DNA of 64,000 bases from Castellaniella sp. (GCA_019104865.1 JAHRWZ010000051.1:28721-92720), one strand, 5' to 3'. Positions 8,901 to 17,380 are shown, counted from the stretch's first letter. Program-made: numbers and translations. Notes: generated by a model from the sequence alone, not told the origin.

Positions 8901-8929
8901 ATATCCGAATGTCCGGACATTATGGATTT
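8901..8929. promoter_or_regulatory. Operator copy A for the divergent operons (29-bp repeat with 14-bp palindrome)
   Basis: These 29 bases are the exact reverse complement of 9071-9099. The centre is the perfect palindrome AATGTCCGGACATT. It covers the -10 and start region of the minus-strand promoter at 8919-8947, so a bound protein would block transcription of the ABC/amidase operon. The GntR/UTRA regulator encoded at 13476 is the obvious candidate: HutC-type sites have the form GT-N-NN-N-AC, and GTCCGGAC fits that spacing. The sequence is observed; the identity of the binding protein is inferred. Confidence 0.8.
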
Positions 8930-8947
8930 GAGGCAAATCCTTGTCAA
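8919..8947 (-). promoter_or_regulatory. Sigma70-type promoter of the ABC importer/amidase operon
   Basis: Read on the minus strand: TTGACA (8947-8942), 17 bp, CATAAT (8924-8919). The -10 lies inside operator copy A. The arrangement is the mirror image of the plus-strand promoter at 9053-9081, with the same hexamers and spacing. Confidence 0.75.
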
Positions 8948-9052
8948 CGCGCCAGACATTCAGGTTTTCCCTTATTTAGCACCATTGGGGCTATAAATCT
9001 CGTATTTTCATAGGGAATCGATTAAAACATAGCAACCTATCCCAGTCCCTGG

Positions 9053-9081
9053 TTGACAAGCCATGACGCGAAATCCATAAT
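9053..9081 (+). promoter_or_regulatory. Sigma70-type promoter of the MaoC-to-MFS operon
   Basis: TTGACA (9053-9058), 17 bp, CATAAT (9076-9081). The -10 lies inside operator copy B. The predicted transcription start is about 9088, leaving about 48 nt before the MaoC ATG at 9136. Confidence 0.75.
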
Positions 9082-9099
9082 GTCCGGACATTCGGATAT
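9071..9099. promoter_or_regulatory. Operator copy B for the divergent operons (29-bp repeat with 14-bp palindrome)
   Basis: Exact inverted copy of 8901-8929, again centred on AATGTCCGGACATT and overlapping the -10 and start site of the plus promoter. Two identical sites 170 bp apart, one on each promoter, would let one repressor shut both operons, possibly with looping. Confidence 0.8.
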
Positions 9100-9135
9100 T
9101 AGATCATTCTTACACACCATACGAGAGAGCGCGAC

Positions 9136-9669
9136 ATGACCACCCGTACTTCCGGCAACCGGCATCGCTTCAGCCTCGGCCGCTACCTAGAAGACTTCAC
9201 CATCGGCGACATCTACGAGCATTTTCCGGGTAGGACGATCACTGATGCGGACAACATCCAGTTTTCGCTGCTGACGATGAACAATCACCCCATGCACTGC
9301 GACCACGCTTTTGCAGCCAATAGCGAATTCGGCAAGCCGCTGGTGAACAGCGGCCTGACCCTCGCCATCGTGCTCGGCATGACGGTTGCAGACGTCAGCG
9401 GCAAAGCCATCGCCAACCTGGGCTGGACCGACATCAAGCTCACAGCCCCCGTCCACCCGGGGGACACCATCTATGCCGAATCCGAAGTACTCGACAAACG
9501 CGAATCCAAGTCTCGCCCCACGCAGGGCATCGTGACTGTGCGGACGACCGGCTTGAAGGCTGACGGCACGGTCTTCATGACCTTCATCCGCTCTGTCCTT
9601 ATCCCCAAACGCGGCCATGACGTCGAATCCCGTCATCCGGGCCAACCTGCCGCGGCCAAGGCGAACTAA
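9136..9669 (+). CDS. MaoC-like (R)-specific enoyl-CoA / mesaconyl-type hydratase
   Basis: A 177-residue single-hotdog protein. MaoC features are the FxxGDIYEHFPGRTITDADNIQFS opening, the hydratase motif MHCDHAFAANSEFGKPLVNSGLT (catalytic Asp/His about residues 55-58) and a hydrophobic core through VHPGDTIYAESEVLDKRES. Proteins of this subgroup hydrate mesaconyl-CoA or itaconyl-CoA-type esters to beta-methylmalyl- or citramalyl-CoA. The CitE-like lyase, CoA-transferase and acyl-CoA dehydrogenase in the same operon support such a C5-dicarboxyl pathway. It is the first gene behind the operator-controlled promoter. The exact substrate is inferred. Confidence 0.88.
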   Translation: MTTRTSGNRHRFSLGRYLEDFTIGDIYEHFPGRTITDADNIQFSLLTMNNHPMHCDHAFAANSEFGKPLVNSGLTLAIVLGMTVADVSGKAIANLGWTDIKLTAPVHPGDTIYAESEVLDKRESKSRPTQGIVTVRTTGLKADGTVFMTFIRSVLIPKRGHDVESRHPGQPAAAKAN

Positions 9670-9685
9670 CCCGAGGGTGCCTATC

Positions 9686-11095
9686 ATGGCTGATCAATCG
9701 ACCCAAGCTGACACGAATATCGCGACCAAGCTTGCAGCGTTTGCCGCAAACCTGCGGCCCGAGGACATTCCCAGCGCCGTCACAGAACGCGCCAAATACC
9801 TGATTCTCGATGCCGTTGGCATCGCACATGCGTCTACTCACTATGAGTTCGCGCACCGCTCGCTCTCTGCCACCACCGCGCTGTCCGAAGGGACGGGGGT
9901 CGTGCCGATCATCGGCCTGCCCAACCGCCTGCAGCTGCGTGATGCCATGCTCATGAACGGCATCCTGATTCACGGGCTGGATTACGACGACACGCATGTA
10001 CGCGGTGTCATCCACTCGACGGCGGCCTGCTTTCCCGCGGCCCTCGGCGTTGGAGTCCAGGCTGGCATGTCCGGGAAGGATCTTCTGGCCGCCTACGTAG
10101 TGGGGATGGAAGCCTCGACGCGCCTGGGCGCAGTCGCCAAAGGCGGCTTCCATCAGGTCGGCTTTCACCCGACCGGCTTGATCGGCGCCTTTTCCACCTC
10201 GCTGGTTGCTGGCCGCCTGCTGGGTCTGAGCATCCACCAGTTGGCCATGGCGCAGGGCATCGCCCTGAGCACCAGCTCCGGCAGCCTGGAATTTCTCAAT
10301 GACGGCGCCTGGACCAAGCGCATGCATCCCGGTTGGGCGGCAGGCGCGGGTTTCACGGCGGCATCGCTCGCTCGCCACGGCTTCATCGGCCCCAAACAGG
10401 TCTACGAGGGCCGCTTCGGTCTGTACGCCAGCCATCTCGGCGCGGATCCCAACATCGATCTGTCGCTAGCGACAGATGAACTTGGACAAACGTGGGAAAC
10501 CGCCCAGGTCGCCATTAAACCGATCCCGACCTGCCACTTCACGCATGCCTGCGCCGATGCCGCTGCCATCCTGCATCAGGAACATGGTCTGAAAGCCTCC
10601 AACATCAAATCGGTCCGCGCCCTCGTGCCCGGCGAAGTCGTGAAGACCGTGTGCGAGCCCGTTGCCACGAAAAAACGGCCGCAGAACAGCTACGACGCGC
10701 AGTTCAGCATCCCCTACATCGTCGCTACATCGCTGCTGCGCGGCAACTTTGGTCTGCAGCATCTCGAGGGCAATGCGATGTCCGACCCCGAGGTGCTGGA
10801 TCTTGCGCAACGCATCGACTATGAGGTGGATCCTAATTCCCCATTCCCGAAGTACTACTCGGGCGAGATTATCGTCACCCTGCATGACGGCAGGACACTG
10901 CACCACCGCGAACAGATCAATCGCGGTGCCGCTGACCGGCCCATTCCCGGCACGGAAATCGAACAGAAGTTCATGGACAACATGCTGCTGGTCACGTCCC
11001 GCAGCCGGGCCGAACAAGTCCGCGATCTGATTCTTGGAATGGACGCTGGCATCTCCGCCATTGACCTGGCGGAAGGACTGGCCGCACGGGGCTGA
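9686..11095 (+). CDS. MmgE/PrpD family protein (2-methylcitrate dehydratase / cis-aconitate decarboxylase superfamily)
   Basis: A 469-residue MmgE/PrpD protein. The start at 9686 (MADQSTQ) is preceded by GAGGG; the frame opens earlier but inside the MaoC gene. Active-site region LDYDDTHVRGVIHST is near residue 95, followed by GFHPTG and KRMHPGW, and by PTCHFTHACADAA near 270. The superfamily includes 2-methylcitrate dehydratase, cis-aconitate decarboxylase (makes itaconate) and iminodisuccinate epimerase, so its reaction cannot be fixed by eye. Operon context (CoA-transferase, MaoC hydratase, CitE lyase) suggests it prepares or isomerises a short di- or tricarboxylate. Confidence 0.88.
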   Translation: MADQSTQADTNIATKLAAFAANLRPEDIPSAVTERAKYLILDAVGIAHASTHYEFAHRSLSATTALSEGTGVVPIIGLPNRLQLRDAMLMNGILIHGLDYDDTHVRGVIHSTAACFPAALGVGVQAGMSGKDLLAAYVVGMEASTRLGAVAKGGFHQVGFHPTGLIGAFSTSLVAGRLLGLSIHQLAMAQGIALSTSSGSLEFLNDGAWTKRMHPGWAAGAGFTAASLARHGFIGPKQVYEGRFGLYASHLGADPNIDLSLATDELGQTWETAQVAIKPIPTCHFTHACADAAAILHQEHGLKASNIKSVRALVPGEVVKTVCEPVATKKRPQNSYDAQFSIPYIVATSLLRGNFGLQHLEGNAMSDPEVLDLAQRIDYEVDPNSPFPKYYSGEIIVTLHDGRTLHHREQINRGAADRPIPGTEIEQKFMDNMLLVTSRSRAEQVRDLILGMDAGISAIDLAEGLAARG

Positions 11096-11131
11096 ACAGC
11101 CCCATCCAGACTCCCGCAATAAGGAACTTAC

Positions 11132-12286
11132 ATGACTCCGGAACAGCAAGAAAGCGAGCAGATGATTCTCGACATGGTCGACAAATTCCTCGAGACCGAT
11201 GTGCGCCCCTATGCGCACCAGCTCGAGGCGGCCGACGAATATCCGCAAGATATTGTGGACAAGATGAAGGAATTGGGACTGTTCGGCTGCATCATCGATC
11301 CGGAATACGGCGGTTTCGGACTCTCCACCTCGACCTACGCAAAGATCGTCGAACGAATCGCGACCGTATGGATGAGTGTGTCCGGCATCCTCAACTCTCA
11401 CCTCATCATGGCCGCCGCCGTGCAACGCAACGGGACCGAGGAGCAAAAGCGCTACTACCTGCCAAAGTTCGCTACCGGAGAGCTCCGCGGCGGTGTGGGT
11501 TTGACCGAACCCGATGCGGGGACCGATCTCCAGTCCATTCGCACCACTGCCGTACGTGATGGCGACCATTACGTCGTCAATGGCGCCAAGACCTGGATCA
11601 CCAACAGCATGTACGGCAACACCATTGCGCTCCTGGTCAAGACCGATCCCAAGGCGGAGCCACGCCATCGCGGAATGAGCCTTTTCATCGCTGAAAAGGG
11701 GCCAGGATTCAAGGTTGCCAGGAAACTGAATAAAATGGGTTACCGCGGGATCGATACCTGCGAACTCGTGTTCGAAAACTACTGCATCCCTGCCAACCGC
11801 CTCATTGGCGGGGTCGAAGGCAAAGGCCTGCAGCAGGTCCTCAGTGGGCTGGAACTCGGACGGATCAACGTGGCCGCTCGCGGCGTGGGATTGGCTCGCG
11901 CAGCCCAGAACGAGGCCGTTGCCTACGCCCAGAACCGCAAGACCTTCGGCAAACCCATCTGCCAGCACCAGGCCATCCAGCTGAAACTGGGCGAAATGGC
12001 GACCCGAACGGAAGCCGCGAGACTGCTGGTGGAATCCGCCGCCAGGGCCTATGACCACGGTGAACGCTGCGACATGGAAGCGGGGATGGCGAAATATTTC
12101 GCCACCGAGGCGGCCATGGAAAATGCGCTCGAGTGCATGCGCATTCACGGCGGCTATGGATATTCCAAGGAATACAACGTCGAACGTTACTTCCGTGATG
12201 CACCGCTGCTGCTGATCGGGGAAGGGACGAACGAGATGCAACGCATCATCATCGCCAAGCAACTGATTGAACGGAATCCCGCATGA
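11132..12286 (+). CDS. Acyl-CoA dehydrogenase (short-chain/dicarboxyl type)
   Basis: A 384-residue FAD acyl-CoA dehydrogenase oxidising an acyl-CoA to the 2-enoyl-CoA. Visible family signatures are GLTEPDAGTDLQSI (about 126-139), W-T at KTWITNS for flavin binding, RKTFGKPICQHQAIQ near 270, and the C-terminal GEGTNEMQRIIIAKQL with the catalytic Glu (about residue 368). An in-operon partner for methylsuccinyl-CoA to mesaconyl-CoA oxidation would fit the downstream MaoC and CitE proteins, but glutaryl- or another short acyl-CoA is possible. The last codons overlap the CaiB gene by 4 bp. Confidence 0.92.
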   Translation: MTPEQQESEQMILDMVDKFLETDVRPYAHQLEAADEYPQDIVDKMKELGLFGCIIDPEYGGFGLSTSTYAKIVERIATVWMSVSGILNSHLIMAAAVQRNGTEEQKRYYLPKFATGELRGGVGLTEPDAGTDLQSIRTTAVRDGDHYVVNGAKTWITNSMYGNTIALLVKTDPKAEPRHRGMSLFIAEKGPGFKVARKLNKMGYRGIDTCELVFENYCIPANRLIGGVEGKGLQQVLSGLELGRINVAARGVGLARAAQNEAVAYAQNRKTFGKPICQHQAIQLKLGEMATRTEAARLLVESAARAYDHGERCDMEAGMAKYFATEAAMENALECMRIHGGYGYSKEYNVERYFRDAPLLLIGEGTNEMQRIIIAKQLIERNPA

Positions 12287-13473
12287 GCCTGCCCCTAACT
12301 GGCGTCCGTATCATCGCCTTCGAACAATACGGAGCGGGTCCCTTCGGGACCCAACAATTGGCTGATCTGGGTGCGGAAATCATCAAGATCGAGAATCCCG
12401 CCGATGGCGGCGACGTCGGCCGTCTGGTCGGCCCCCACTATTTCGGGCCGGGCGACAGCCACTTCTTCGAGGCTTTCAACCGTAACAAGAAAAGCCTGAC
12501 GCTCAATCTCAAGCACCCGGAGAGCCGGGCTGTGCTCGCCGCTCTGGTGAAAAGCGCCGATGCGACCTTTGACAACCTGCGCGGGGATCTGGCTGCAAAG
12601 CTGAAACTCACCTATGCAGACCTGAGCCAATACAACCCGCGCATCGTCTGCGGGCACTTGTCAGCCTATGGCCGCACAGGTTCCCGCGCCGCCTGGCCCG
12701 GCTACGACTACCTGATGCAAGCCGAGGCCGGCTACCTGTCCGTCACCGGCGAACCGGACGGGCCGCCCGCCCGCTTCGGCCTGTCGATCGTCGACTTGAT
12801 GACAGGCATCACGGCAGTAACCGGGCTTTTGGCCGGCATCATCGATGCCCGCGCCAACGGCAAGGGTCGTGACATTGATGTCTGCCTGTTCGACGTGGCG
12901 CTCACCAATCTCAACTACGTTGCCGCTTGGTATCTGAACGAGGGCACCCAAGTCAAGCGCGAACCGCGCTCGTCCCACCCCTCGCTGACGCCGAGCCAGC
13001 TCTATCGCACCAAAGACGGTTGGCTGTTCATCATGTGCAACAAGGAAAAATTCTGGCCCCATCTCGCCCAGGCGATCGGCAGGCCGGAATGGGCGACACA
13101 CCCTGATTACATCAATTACCAGGCGCGCCTGACCAATCGCGCACAGCTGACCCGTGAGCTGGATGCCGTCCTCGGCACAGCAACCACGGCCGAATGGCTC
13201 GAGCGGCTGGCTGGAACGGTCCCGGTCGCCCCGGTTTATGATGTCGCCCAAGCACTTGAGAATCCTTTCGTACACGAACGCGGCTGCATCATGGAAGCTC
13301 CACACCCGACCCGCGGCACGATCCGCACGCTAAGCTCGCCAATCCGCTGCCCCGGCGAAGACGAAAAGATCGGTATTGCGCCATCGCTCGGTCAGCATAC
13401 AGAGGAACTGCTGAAAGAGGCTGGCTACGATGCTGATCGCATCGGCCAATTGACCAGCACAGGAGTCCTCTAA
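12283..13473 (+). CDS. CaiB/BaiF family CoA-transferase (class III)
   Basis: A 396-residue class III CoA-transferase that moves CoA from a donor such as succinyl-CoA to a free acid. It opens with GVRIIAFEQYGAGPFGTQQLADLGAEIIKIE, typical of the family. It has NRNKKSLTLNLKHPE near 65, the catalytic Asp region GYDYLMQAEAGYLSVTGEPDGPP near 145, and a C-terminal PSLGQHTEELLKE. It is translationally coupled to the dehydrogenase (ATGA) and followed 2 bp later by the regulator. It would activate the acid released by the amidase or carried in by the MFS protein. The acid itself is unknown. Confidence 0.92.
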   Translation: MSLPLTGVRIIAFEQYGAGPFGTQQLADLGAEIIKIENPADGGDVGRLVGPHYFGPGDSHFFEAFNRNKKSLTLNLKHPESRAVLAALVKSADATFDNLRGDLAAKLKLTYADLSQYNPRIVCGHLSAYGRTGSRAAWPGYDYLMQAEAGYLSVTGEPDGPPARFGLSIVDLMTGITAVTGLLAGIIDARANGKGRDIDVCLFDVALTNLNYVAAWYLNEGTQVKREPRSSHPSLTPSQLYRTKDGWLFIMCNKEKFWPHLAQAIGRPEWATHPDYINYQARLTNRAQLTRELDAVLGTATTAEWLERLAGTVPVAPVYDVAQALENPFVHERGCIMEAPHPTRGTIRTLSSPIRCPGEDEKIGIAPSLGQHTEELLKEAGYDADRIGQLTSTGVL

Positions 13474-13475
13474 AC

Positions 13476-14240
13476 GTGCAAGCCTCGCCACCCGCGCTCG
13501 CCCAACCACCTCAATATGCCCTGGTTGCACAACGTCTCATGGACGATATCTCCAGCGGCCTCTATCCCGTGGGCAGTCTGCTGCCCGCCGAACTCGACCT
13601 GTGCACACAGTTTGGCGTCAGCCGCCACACCATGAGGGAAGCGATCCGCAGGCTGCTGGAGCGCGGACTGGTGACGCGGCAACGCGGCATCGGGACCCGG
13701 GTGAAAGCCAATCGCGTGGAGAACAAGTACATCCAGACGACGGCGGCCATTACGGACTTGCCACGCTACGCCAAAGAAACCCGACTGGTCACCACACAGG
13801 CAGAAGACGTGATCGCCGACGAGGCACTTGCGACGCTCCTGAAATGCCCGCCGGGACAACGCTGGGTGAAGGTCACAGGGTTCCGGCACCTCGACAAGGG
13901 GAAACTCCCCATCGCGCTCACTGACATTTACATCAATGCTGCGTACGGAGGAAGCCGCAAGCTCATTGGCGCACTGAAATTGCCCGTCTACACCCTGCTG
14001 GAAAAGCAATATGGCCTGACCATCGTCCAAGTCCAGCAAGAGATCAGTGCAACCATCATCGACCCCGTCGCCGCCAAACGTCTGAGCGTCAAACCTAACT
14101 CGGCCGGCCTGGTCGTCATGCGCCGTTATCTCAGCGACAACGACCACGTCATCGAAGTCGCGATCAATCTGCACCCAGCCGACCGTTTTTCATATTCCAT
14201 GTCGCTGCAGCTACAGACACCATCCGGCACTGAATCGTAA
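13476..14240 (+). CDS. GntR family regulator, HutC/UTRA subfamily
   Basis: A 254-residue regulator with a GTG start just after the CaiB stop; AGGAG lies about 12 nt upstream. The N-terminal winged helix is typical GntR (DDISSGLYPVGSLLPAELDLCTQFGVSRHTMREAIRRL, about 18-60, then TRQRGIGTRV). The C-terminal 170 residues look like a UTRA ligand domain ending VVMRRYLSDNDHVIEVAINLHPADRFSY. It is encoded within the operon it probably controls. The paired palindromes at 8901-8929 and 9071-9099 are the best operator candidates. The effector is probably an acyl-CoA or dicarboxylate; this is inference. Confidence 0.9.
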   Translation: MQASPPALAQPPQYALVAQRLMDDISSGLYPVGSLLPAELDLCTQFGVSRHTMREAIRRLLERGLVTRQRGIGTRVKANRVENKYIQTTAAITDLPRYAKETRLVTTQAEDVIADEALATLLKCPPGQRWVKVTGFRHLDKGKLPIALTDIYINAAYGGSRKLIGALKLPVYTLLEKQYGLTIVQVQQEISATIIDPVAAKRLSVKPNSAGLVVMRRYLSDNDHVIEVAINLHPADRFSYSMSLQLQTPSGTES

Positions 14241-14321
14241 GTAAGAATGCCAACAGGCCACGCCAATCATCAACATATGGCGATAGACAGTATGAAACGC
14301 AACGCATACTAGAGAACCTTG

Positions 14322-15179
14322 ATGGGAAACGCCGCTCCACACCCTCTTGAATCCGTCCGCAGCTTTCTATTCACGCCGGGCAATCGTCAGGACCGCTTTG
14401 AAAAAGCACTGGCCAGCGGTGCGGATGCCGTTGTCCTCGACCTGGAAGATGCCGTTCCGCCGGCTGAGAAGTCTACTGCACGAGAGGCCATCGCGGCTGC
14501 CTGGCCCAGCCTGCGATCATCCCCGGTTCCCATCATCATCCGCATCAACTCGCCCGCTCTGTCCGTCGGAAAGGACGACCTGGCCTGGCTGACGGGGCTG
14601 GACTCACTTCCCACCGGACTGATGATCCCCAAGGCAGAATCCGCTGCCACGTTGGCAACGGCCCATGCTGCGTTGCCTGACACTGCCCTGCTGCCCCTGA
14701 TCGAAAGCGCGGCTGGCCATGCCGCGCTGTCTGCGATCGCAGCTGCGCCTGGTGTCCTCCGCCTGGTACTGGGGCATATTGACTTCATGGCCGACACAGG
14801 CATCCACTGCTCGGACGACGAGGTCGAACTCGCCCCCCTGCGTTTCGCCTTGACGATGGCCAGTCGCTGCAATGATCTGGCGCCCCCTGTGGACGGCGTC
14901 ACCGTCGACCTGAAAAACGACAAGCGCCTGCGGGCGGACACCTTGCGGTCGCTGCGCTTTGGCTTCGGCGCCAAACTGTGCATCCATCCGCACCAGGTGG
15001 CGGTCATCCACCAGACGCTGCACCCGACACCCGATCAAATCACCTGGGCCCGGCGCGTACTGGAGGCAGACGCGGCAGCGGGCGGCCAGGCGGTCCAGCT
15101 GGACGGAAAGATCGTCGATCTGCCCCTGGTTCTGCAGGCGCGGCGCGTGCTGGCCCGCGTCGAATCCGGCCAAGCCTGA
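14322..15179 (+). CDS. HpcH/HpaI (CitE-like) CoA-ester lyase
   Basis: A 285-residue TIM-barrel lyase of the CitE/malyl-CoA lyase family. It has SFLFTPGNRQDRFEKALASGADAVVLDLEDAVPPAEK at 13-50, the Glu in LLPLIESAAG near 130, the metal Asp in LVLGHIDFMADTG near 152, and GFGAKLCIHPHQV near 215. It should split a 3-hydroxyacyl-CoA such as citramalyl-CoA (to pyruvate and acetyl-CoA) or beta-methylmalyl-CoA (to glyoxylate and propionyl-CoA). I use the ATG at 14322 rather than the adjacent TTG at 14319. It is preceded by an 81-bp gap after the regulator, so a secondary promoter is possible though none is obvious. Confidence 0.9.
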   Translation: MGNAAPHPLESVRSFLFTPGNRQDRFEKALASGADAVVLDLEDAVPPAEKSTAREAIAAAWPSLRSSPVPIIIRINSPALSVGKDDLAWLTGLDSLPTGLMIPKAESAATLATAHAALPDTALLPLIESAAGHAALSAIAAAPGVLRLVLGHIDFMADTGIHCSDDEVELAPLRFALTMASRCNDLAPPVDGVTVDLKNDKRLRADTLRSLRFGFGAKLCIHPHQVAVIHQTLHPTPDQITWARRVLEADAAAGGQAVQLDGKIVDLPLVLQARRVLARVESGQA

Positions 15180-15190
15180 GCACGCCGTCC

Positions 15191-16396
15191 ATGAAAAACC
15201 CGTCGGAGAACTCATCCGCGCTCGCGCTCGTCATCACACTGACCATCCAGTCGCTGGTATCCATGTCGCTGCTGACCCTGCCCTCGATCACGCCTCTGAT
15301 CGCGCAGCTGCTCGACATCCCGGCAGCCTATGTTGGCACCTACGTCGCCATCGCCTACATCGGCGCCATGGTCTCCAGCCTGCTGTCGGGATCCGCGACG
15401 CGGCGCTTCGGCGCCATCCGCATCAGTCAGGCAGGTCTGTGCGTCTGCGCGCTCGGTCTGGCTCTGTGCACCATCGAATCAGTGCCTGCAATGGCCGTCG
15501 GCGCCTTGCTCATCGGCCTGGGCTACGGCCCCATCACACCGGCCAGCTCGCACCTTCTGGCCCGCACCACGCCGGCCCACCGCATGTCCTTCGTCTTCTC
15601 CGTCAAGCAGACCGGCGTGCCCCTCGGTGGCGTGCTGGCCGGCCTGATCGTGCCCAGCCTGGCGCAGTGGATCGGCTGGCAGGCGGCCTTCCTGGCGGTG
15701 GCAGCCGCCAATCTATGCTGCGCAGTGTTGGCCCAGCCGCTGCGCGGTCCCCTGGACGCCGACCGCGACCCAACGAGCAAGCTGTCCGCCGGCAATGGTC
15801 TGGTCGGGCCGCTTCGGTTGGTCTTCGGCCAACGCAGCCTGGCGGTGCTGGCTGGCGTGTCGTTCCTGTTTTCAATCACGCAACTGTCGCTGACCTCATA
15901 CATGGTCACCTTCCTGGACCATGACCTGGGCATGGATCTCATCGCTGCGGGCGTGATTCTGGCCGTCTCCCAGGCCGCTGGCGTGGGCGGACGGCTGCTG
16001 TGGGGCTATGTGTCCGACCACTCTCTGGGCGCAGTCCGCACACTGATGGCCCTGTCGGCGCTGGTCGCATGCTGCGCGCTGACCATGCCTTGGCTGCAGC
16101 AGCTGGATTCAAGTCTCGTCACCCTAGTGACGCTGTGCCTGTTCGGCGGCAGCGCCATCGGCTGGAACGGCGTGTACCTGGCGGAAGTCGCGCGGCAAGC
16201 CCCGCCGCACCAAGCCAGCATGGCGACGGCCGGCACGCTGGCCATGACGTTCATGGGCGTGGTCGTGGGCCCGCCGATTTTCGGCGGGGTGGCGTCACTG
16301 ACGGACAGCTATGGCATCGCCTACGCCACACTGCTGATCCCGGCAGGCATCTGCCTGTTCTTGCTGTGGCGGTCTCGCGGAGCGTTTGCGCGTTAG
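15191..16396 (+). CDS. MFS transporter (12-helix) at the end of the CoA operon
   Basis: A 401-residue major facilitator. The frame is open upstream, but the ATG at 15191 (MKNPSENS) follows the lyase stop by 11 bp and precedes the first helix. The MFS loop 2-3 motif is degenerate (GSATRRFGAIR near 65), and helix 4 and 5 regions read LIGLGYGPITPASS and VKQTGVPLGGVLAG. Similar permeases carry organic acids or cyanate-like anions. The gene position suggests it imports the acid used by this operon, complementing the ABC system on the other side of the operator. Confidence 0.88.
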   Translation: MKNPSENSSALALVITLTIQSLVSMSLLTLPSITPLIAQLLDIPAAYVGTYVAIAYIGAMVSSLLSGSATRRFGAIRISQAGLCVCALGLALCTIESVPAMAVGALLIGLGYGPITPASSHLLARTTPAHRMSFVFSVKQTGVPLGGVLAGLIVPSLAQWIGWQAAFLAVAAANLCCAVLAQPLRGPLDADRDPTSKLSAGNGLVGPLRLVFGQRSLAVLAGVSFLFSITQLSLTSYMVTFLDHDLGMDLIAAGVILAVSQAAGVGGRLLWGYVSDHSLGAVRTLMALSALVACCALTMPWLQQLDSSLVTLVTLCLFGGSAIGWNGVYLAEVARQAPPHQASMATAGTLAMTFMGVVVGPPIFGGVASLTDSYGIAYATLLIPAGICLFLLWRSRGAFAR

Positions 16397-16557
16397 GGAT
16401 CATGGCAAGCGAGATAACCGCGAGGGCCAGATAGACCCGCCCAGGATCTCTGAGACACCCCCATGCACTGCCTCAACGTGCAGAGGTGCGGCATGCACAA
16501 GCCTTTGCGCGACGACGTGGTCGGCCGCGAATTCTGGCACAGTGTCGTCACCTTCTT

Positions 16558-16581
16558 CCGACATTTCGGAGAAAATGTCGG
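16558..16581 (+). other. Perfect inverted repeat abutting the SMUG1 start codon
   Basis: CCGACATTT (16558-16566), a 6-nt loop CGGAGA, then AAATGTCGG (16573-16581), one base before the ATG at 16583. The only Shine-Dalgarno-like GGAG (16568-16571) lies in the loop. It may be an operator or a translation-control hairpin. Confidence 0.55.
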
Positions 16582-16582
16582 C

Positions 16583-17380
16583 ATGAACCAACCAAATGAA
16601 TTTTCCGCCAAGGTCCGCACAACCGCCGATTCCCTCACTCCCCAGGCAAAACTCGTGACCGCCAGAGCCGACCTCGACCTGGACAACACCGCCACCGCCA
16701 TCGCGCGGGTCCTCGCGGGCAGCCTGCAGGTGCTGGCGTTCCCCAGCGCCAGCCACGTCTATAACCCACTGATCTACATGTGGCCGGCGCACCGTGAATA
16801 CATGCAGCGGTACGGCAACCTGAAGGGCCGCATCCTGCTGGTCGGAATGAACCCCGGCCCTTGGGGCATGGCCCAGACCGGGGTCCCCTTTGGCGCGGTT
16901 TCCATGGCACGCGACTGGCTGAAGATCGAAAAACCCCTGGGCGGCCCACTGCCGGATCAGCACGAAAAATACCCGATCACCGGCTTTGCCTGCCACCGGA
17001 GCGAAGGCAGCGGGGATCGCTTCTGGGGCTGGGCGCGGCGGCGTTTTAATAGCCCCGACCGGTTCTTCCAGGACATTTTCGTCTGGAACTACTGCCCTCT
17101 GCTGTTTCTACGCAATAACCACAATCTGGTCCCGGAACAATTGCACAAGGCGGAACGCGAACCGTTATTTGGCATCTGTGACGCAGCACTGAACGCCGTG
17201 ATTCATGCGATCGGACCCCGCGTCGTGGTTGGTATCGGACGCTTTGCCCATGGCCGCGCGCAAGCCATCGCAGGCGACAAGGTGCCGACAGCCTACCTGT
17301 TACACCCCAGCCCGGCCAATCCCGCCGCGAACCAGGGCTGGGCCGACATCGCTGACCAGACCCTGGCTCCTTGGCTGTGA
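16583..17380 (+). CDS. SMUG1-type uracil-DNA glycosylase
   Basis: A 265-residue base-excision enzyme of the SMUG1 group, which removes uracil and some oxidised pyrimidines from DNA. The diagnostic motif GMNPGPWGMAQTGVPFG lies near residues 88-104, and the second active-site motif HPSPANP near 240. FQDIFVWNYCPLLFL supplies the core region in between. The frame is open to 16463, but the segment before MNQPNEF looks non-coding, so I start at 16583. SMUG1 homologues are uncommon in bacteria compared with Ung, which makes this gene notable. It stands alone, with tehB converging on its 3' end. Confidence 0.9.
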   Translation: MNQPNEFSAKVRTTADSLTPQAKLVTARADLDLDNTATAIARVLAGSLQVLAFPSASHVYNPLIYMWPAHREYMQRYGNLKGRILLVGMNPGPWGMAQTGVPFGAVSMARDWLKIEKPLGGPLPDQHEKYPITGFACHRSEGSGDRFWGWARRRFNSPDRFFQDIFVWNYCPLLFLRNNHNLVPEQLHKAEREPLFGICDAALNAVIHAIGPRVVVGIGRFAHGRAQAIAGDKVPTAYLLHPSPANPAANQGWADIADQTLAPWL

